Shown piece by piece: positions 20,248-24,327 of a stretch of DNA of 24,327 nt (position 1 is the stretch's first letter; each line of letters starts with the position of its first letter). Origin of the DNA: Welwitschia mirabilis (lineage: Eukaryota; Gnetophyta; Gnetopsida; Welwitschiales); NCBI GenBank assembly GCA_051453625.1, contig JBOZIK010000001.1, forward strand, positions 117,191,838 through 117,216,164, written 5' to 3'. The notes beneath the pieces were generated by a model. It worked only from the letters and a program-made list of their open reading frames with translations, ran no database searches and was not told the DNA's origin. Position numbers and translations under genes: made by a program.

Positions 20248-21302
20248 TCATTCTATTTGTTCCTGTCTCTAGATGAAATGCTATACTAAAAATGACCTAA
20301 TTACCTAATTGTTTAAAGAATTATTATTAAAACTTTAATATTAATTTTGGATTTCTCTTAGTAATAATAATTTTAGAAACTCCACACAAATGATCTACTT
20401 CCTTTATATATTTATTTTAAATTTATTTAGTAATGAATATTATTTTGATTGGAATGAAGTATGTCATATTTATTAGTTGATCCACACATACAAATATATC
20501 ATCATGTTTCTTGATAGTCTTTAGCAAATGTATGATAAAATCCATTGCAATTTTTTTCCATTTCTAAGATAGTATTCCCAAGGTTTTAAGGAATCCTATT
20601 GCATTTTATTATTTTAACTTAATGTCCTAGCATATAGAACAACCTTTAATAACATCTTTAATTTGTAACTTCATTCTTTGCTAGTAATATTACTTCCTTA
20701 TAGTGATATATGTTTTGATAACTAGTAGATAACTTGCATACAAAACTTCATGTGCTTATTGAAGTAATTGAGGATGTGAATGTCTAGTAGAAATGTAAAT
20801 TTGGTTTCTTCTCATTAATATTTCATTTTTTATTAAGTAGTAGGTATTTAATTCTTATCTAATAATAAGTTTGTTTTAAATTTCCTTAACTACCTCATCT
20901 TATGGTACTTGCTCTCTGATATCTTCTACTATTTTGGAATTATCTATATAAAGCAGCATGCATTACATAAAACTAAGAGCATTTGTGACTTTATTTTTCT
21001 TACTAGATGTGAGTTTAAGATCAAAAGCACATTTAGTTAGTAATTTCACCCACCATCATTATCTTATATTTAAGAGAGATTATTTTTATAAAAATTTTAA
21101 ACTTTTATCATCAAAATTTATTAAAATTTAACTCCTAAGACATAATGTATTCATACTTTTAATGTATAACTAATGACTAGTAGTTTCAAATCATGAACTA
21201 GGTAACTCATTTATTCTCATTTAATTTGCATGATTTGTATGCAATCATTCTTCCTTATTGCATTAATATAATACCTATTCCTTTTCTACAAGCATATGTT
21301 AC
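20248..21302 (-). pseudogene. Element E pol fragment: RNase H and integrase N-terminal/core
   Basis: The minus strand starts in RNase H: YACRKGIGIILMQ, a stop, GRMIAYKSCKLNENK. Near 20971-21056 it gives WWVKLLTKCAFDLKL then TSSKKNKVTNALSFM, the end of RNase H (family: RWVELL--Y-FDI-H--GK-N-VADALSR). Integrase follows: AMDFIIHLLKTIKKHDDIFV at 20490-20548, CVDQLINMTYFIPIK, then VDHLCGVSKIIITKRNPK (20347-20400) and FSIAFHLETGTNR beside element A. These match the family order MDFI-GLP, VVVD-LTK-AHFIP, LHGVP--IISDRD-KF and FSTAYHPQTDGQTER. The first catalytic Asp (in MDF) remains; SDRD has become TKRN, losing the second. Element C truncates the block at the RNase H start and A at the integrase third acid. 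Confidence 0.88.
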
Positions 21303-22654
21303 TGTTGCGATGTCAATTTGTAGGAATTTGATGATGTATTTGGAGTACTTTTATAGGACATTCATATAGGCTTGGATGCAATTTTGATGATTATGAAGAG
21401 TTGATGGGATGATTATGAAGACATATAATTCTTGGCATATCTGGAGGCATTTCAAAAATGTTATAGTACATAGTGTATTGGAGTAAGATTAATAATAAAG
21501 AAAGATGATTTGCTTTAGCTGGAGAGTTTTAGAAGGATGGCATCCCCACTATTGTTCCCATAACCTATGGAATGATAACACTATATTTACCCATTATGAT
21601 AACAATGTGGACTAGAGCTTAGAGCTAATGAAGCCCCTTTTACAAGGAGGTATCATTCCCATTATTGTCCCCATGACATCAAGGATGACAACACATCTCG
21701 AGCCAGCTACAGGGTTGATTACAAAGCTGAAAGCTAACTATTTATATGTAATTATAAGGAATCATCCCTATTGTCATTCCCATGGTAGTCAAGATGATAA
21801 TTATTTTGTATAAGTGAGATTAAATTATCTTGTAATGTGGTCATGCACCCCACCTATATTGCTATGGTTTCTTTTTCAACTTCTAAGATTATGATTCTAG
21901 AACTTTTAATCTAAAACTATAAATACCTCCCCTGTCCTTATCTTCTAATTCATATTTTGTACCTGATTCTCTTATGATAGAAGACTAAAGGATAAAAGAT
22001 CCAACTAGTAGTTACAGATAGAAGTTCTTTTGGTGTTAAGCTAAGTATCTTCTATTGAGATGTTGCTACTTTGTTGTAAGTGGATGTAAAGTTTTATAAT
22101 TACTTAAAGTACTTTTTCTACTCAAATTCTATTTATGTCCTTTGTGGTTTAAGTTGGTTATAGTCTAGTGATAATTTTGTAATTTATGTAGATCATAAGG
22201 GCAATATTTGCTAAGGTTGATTTGGTTAGTTAAGATTTGCATTGTTATTTCATTTCCATTCCACATTGCATTCTATATTCTATTTGGTACATCTCATGGT
22301 TCACGTTGATTAGGAATAAGTAAAATACTCTTCTTAATTGATTTGATTTATAGAGAGCTAGTTCTTGTGATAGGAGAATTAGGATCCAATAGAATTCATT
22401 CCACTTTTATTTGCATTTCATATCCATTTACTTTGTATTACATTTTATCTTGTTATTTACTTTCAGTTATTAAAAGATAAAAAGACTAAAAATACATTTA
22501 AAAATCAATTCTCTAACTCTAAATCTAGTAACTTCATTGGGATTATGACATTCAGCTGAACTATCATATATACTAGCATGTGATTTTCTGTAAATAATTT
22601 AATTTACAAGTTTACCTAAAGGACCTCAGGATTGTGTAAATTTACACCATAATG
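21303..22654 (+). repeat. 5' LTR of element C
   Basis: It begins TGTTGCGATGTC and ends CACCATAATG, a decayed form of the CACCACAACA end seen in A. U3 holds palindromic motif copies at 21539-21581, 21651-21693 and 21761-21802, each upstream of the TATA box at 21918-21925. The 61-residue frame at 21628-21813 arises from the motif copies and is not a gene. Confidence 0.85.
21918..21925 (+). promoter_or_regulatory. TATA box of element C LTR
   Basis: TATAAATA, followed by the pyrimidine-rich CCTCCCCTGTCC, lies about 615 bases into the LTR. This leaves a U3 of about 640 bases and R-U5 of about 700. The three palindromic motifs end 116, 225 and 337 bases upstream. Confidence 0.6.
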
Positions 22655-22657
22655 TTT

Positions 22658-22675
22658 TGGAACCATTACCGGGAA
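22658..22675 (+). promoter_or_regulatory. tRNA-Asp-type primer-binding site of element C
   Basis: TGGAACCATTACCGGGAA lies three bases (TTT) after the LTR end; 13 of 18 bases match the Athila/Tat consensus TGGCGCCGTTGCCGGGGA. Position and spacer are the same as in element A. Confidence 0.75.
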
Positions 22676-22823
22676 AGGTTGCAAGGAGTTGAAGAATTAT
22701 CACTATCCTCATAAGTACCTCAAATTTTTCTCTTTAAGTTATCTATTTGAAATAGTACTATACTTTTAGCATAGCTTACAGTAGGTTTATTTTAGCAATT
22801 TTTATTTTTCTATAGTTTTTAGG

Positions 22824-23083
22824 GTCATTATCATCCTCTCTATTTCCCCAATAATATTGGGAATGACAGTTCTAAAATTTTGAATTTATTTCCTATTTCA
22901 CAAAATTTCTTTCTATTTGTTGATCAGTAATAAAGGTGTTGTAATCGTTTCTGTTGTCTCCATGACATCCTAGATGATAGTATGATTTTTTATTTTCTAT
23001 AATTTTACCCTTCTGAGTTTAGTTTTTCTATTTCTGTGATCGTCATCCTCTTTATTATCCTCGTGACCAGGAGGACAATAGTC
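22824..23083 (+). repeat. Leader palindrome array of element C (three copies)
   Basis: Copies are at 22824-22872, 22951-22984 and 23039-23083. The last reads GTCATCC, TTATCCTC, a GTGACCAG loop, then GAGGACAATAG, so TTATCCTC pairs with GAGGACAA. Spacing is 90-130 bases, and the DNA between copies is T-rich (TATTTTCTATAATTTTACCC and similar). It occupies the same leader position as the array in A. Confidence 0.7.
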
Positions 23084-23508
23084 TATTATTTTTTTATTTT
23101 GATTTTTGTTTATTGTTTATGCATGCAAGGACATGGTGAATTCTAGTCAAAAGATGAAATATCAGAGGGAGAAAAACTTGATTGAAAGAAATACCAGAGA
23201 AGAATTATTCAACTTTTAGCAAAATCTATGTGTGTACATCCTAGGTACATAAGTTTCAAGAATTGAAAAAGAATACTTTTTTCTAGTTTTTTAGAATTAG
23301 AGTTTCCTTTCTCTCTATAGGCATTCTATTAGTTATATTTATAATATTTAAAATAATAGCCATTAGTCATCTTTTTAGTATTAAGGATTAACAATTTTAA
23401 TAAAATAATAAAACAACAAAGAGAAGAGATCTTGATCTTCATTGTATACTTATCTTCCTTACCATTTTATGATAAAATTATCTTGTTTTATTCTTCTCAA
23501 TTGCTTCA

Positions 23509-23714
23509 ATGAATGGTAATAAAAGGATAGTTGGGGAGATTCTTGCTGAAAGAAGGAGAAACTTAACAAATTCTAAGGACAATAATAAGAAAGCACTTTA
23601 AGAGATTTTTGCAAAAAGGAGGAGAAACATAAAATATTCTAAGGTTTATAGTGATAAAACACTTTAAGAGGTTTTTGGAAGAGGGAGAATAACACAACAT
23701 GCTAGTGGAAGTAG
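23509..23714 (+). pseudogene. Element C gag-like frame, N-terminal part with 22-residue repeats
   Basis: ATG at 23509 opens a frame reading MNGNKRIVG and then an exact 66-bp period: EILAERRRNLTNSKDNNKKA, EIFAKRRRNIKYSKVYSDKT and a shorter EVFGRGR. Units start at 23536, 23602 and 23668. The first two units each end in L followed by a TAA (23599 and 23665), so the stop arose before the duplication or the same codon mutated twice. The repeats are strongly basic (RRRN), suiting RNA binding. A frameshift near 23712 is needed to enter the next segment. The equivalent part of A lies in an assembly gap. Confidence 0.5.
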
Positions 23715-24327
23715 GAATTGGTCCCTTCCTATTTTCAACCTTTTTATTGTTTTTCCTCTTCTTTTCACATCTCATATATAAATGAAAATGAAGATTCTCC
23801 ACATTTTAGGGATTTTACCTCATTTAGACTAAATTTTTATAATCCCTTTTGTCAATCCCAACCATCTCCCATGCATTACTATGAAGAAGAACCATCTTCC
23901 ATGACCTATTATAAGAAGGAAAATGATCCATTAAAAGAAATAATTGATGAAATAAAGAAGAACCAAGAAAACACCAACAAGAACCTAGAAACTTTAGTTG
24001 AAATCTTGCAATGGACACTGTCACCAATTCAAGGGTCTTTTATAATACAAAATTATCAAAACTATCCTACTTCATCCTACCTTAAGGAAAATGAGAAGAA
24101 CTTAGACATAAATGATAATGAGTCTTGCTTTTAAATAGAAGATGAAATTTTGGATCAAACTTCAACATCCTACTTATTAGGAGATGAGCAAAGAGGAGAT
24201 AAAAATAACTTAACTCAATATTTCAATGATTGAAGTGAGGATGACCATTCATTAGATAATGATATTGAGGTATTAGATTATATCCCTACCATTCATTTAC
24301 TACTAGATAATTGGGTTGAAGAATTCA
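23715..24327 (+). pseudogene. Element C gag-like frame, central and acidic part
   Basis: Open from 23715 to TAA at 24132-24134, then in the same frame to TGA at 24231-24233 and on to the window edge. The apparent start at 23718 is TTG. It reads VPSYFQPFYCFSSSFHISY, EEPSSMTYYKKENDPLKEII, DEIKKNQENTNKNLETLVEI and, after the stops, EVLDYIPTIHLLLDN. The ENTNKNLE helix resembles the TNA--I-NLE segment that follows the capsid in plant Athila/Tat Gag proteins. All segments align with element A (15591-16808), where both stop positions are sense codons (CAA and TGG). The minus-strand frames at 23563-24027 are shadows. Confidence 0.6.

Larger units (their letters stand above)
21303..24327 (+). mobile_element. 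Element C: second member of the A family, runs off the window
   Basis: A 5' LTR (21303-22654) is followed at three bases by a tRNA-Asp-type primer site, a leader with palindromic repeats and a gag-like frame that continues past the right edge. The LTR aligns, inverted, with both LTRs of A, and the protein segments are in the same order as in A. The pentamer before it is GTTAC (21298-21302); the matching copy would be beyond the window. It interrupts RNase H of element E. Whether pol exists further right cannot be told. Confidence 0.85.

Noticed and set aside
18444-23083. Regularly spaced palindromes read as a CRISPR array
   Set aside because: Eukaryotic LTR context, diverged copies, 50-90 base spacers that are themselves repeated, and no cas genes.
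23563-24027. Minus-strand frames 23563-23802 and 23824-24027
   Set aside because: They are shadows of the plus-strand gag-like frame of element C, which is supported by homology to element A.

Overview
The window is AT-rich eukaryotic nuclear DNA, almost certainly from a land plant. It consists of nested, decayed LTR retrotransposons. I see no intact protein-coding gene, tRNA, rRNA or prokaryotic feature. Four runs of N (14058-14370, 16809-17542, 17772-18440, 19560-19722) break it up. The assignments come from reading LTR ends, primer-binding sites (PBS), target-site duplications (TSD) and decayed protein motifs by eye; no database search was possible.

Layout. (1) 1-3916: no recognised gene. 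It holds a cluster of GCCTT/AAGGC hairpins (1226-1482) and unassigned decayed plus-strand open frames. (2) The oldest recognisable layer is a minus-strand Ty3/gypsy element, called E here. Its 3' LTR is at 3930-4262, and its RNase H and integrase code is split into three blocks: 20248-21302, 11234-11578 and about 4400-4600. (3) Element B (4601-11233, minus) sits inside E's integrase. It has 1.4-1.5 kb LTRs, a tRNA-Asp-type PBS, a 5-bp TSD and only gag-like relics. (4) Element A (11579-20247, minus) sits inside the same integrase, at the codon of the third catalytic acid. It has about 1.35 kb LTRs, a tRNA-Asp-type PBS and a gag-like frame but no pol. (5) Element C (21303 to beyond the window end, plus) is the same family as A. 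Its 5' LTR interrupts E at the start of RNase H, and its PBS, leader and gag-like frame are visible.

How the parts relate. Taking out A and B, with one TSD copy each, rejoins the E integrase motifs in register, so E is older than both. A and B look non-autonomous (LARD-like, with Athila/Tat-type PBS and gag tail) and would have depended on enzymes from related elements. A and C point away from each other with 1.05 kb between them, so their LTRs form a large inverted repeat.

The most unusual signal is a pseudo-palindromic motif of about 40 bases (core GTCATCCCCATGACATGGGGATGAC-like). It occurs about 16 times, only in the A/C family: three copies in each LTR U3, three in each leader, and one more inside A. 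Element B has its own, sequence-unrelated hairpin series at the equivalent leader position and another in its U3.
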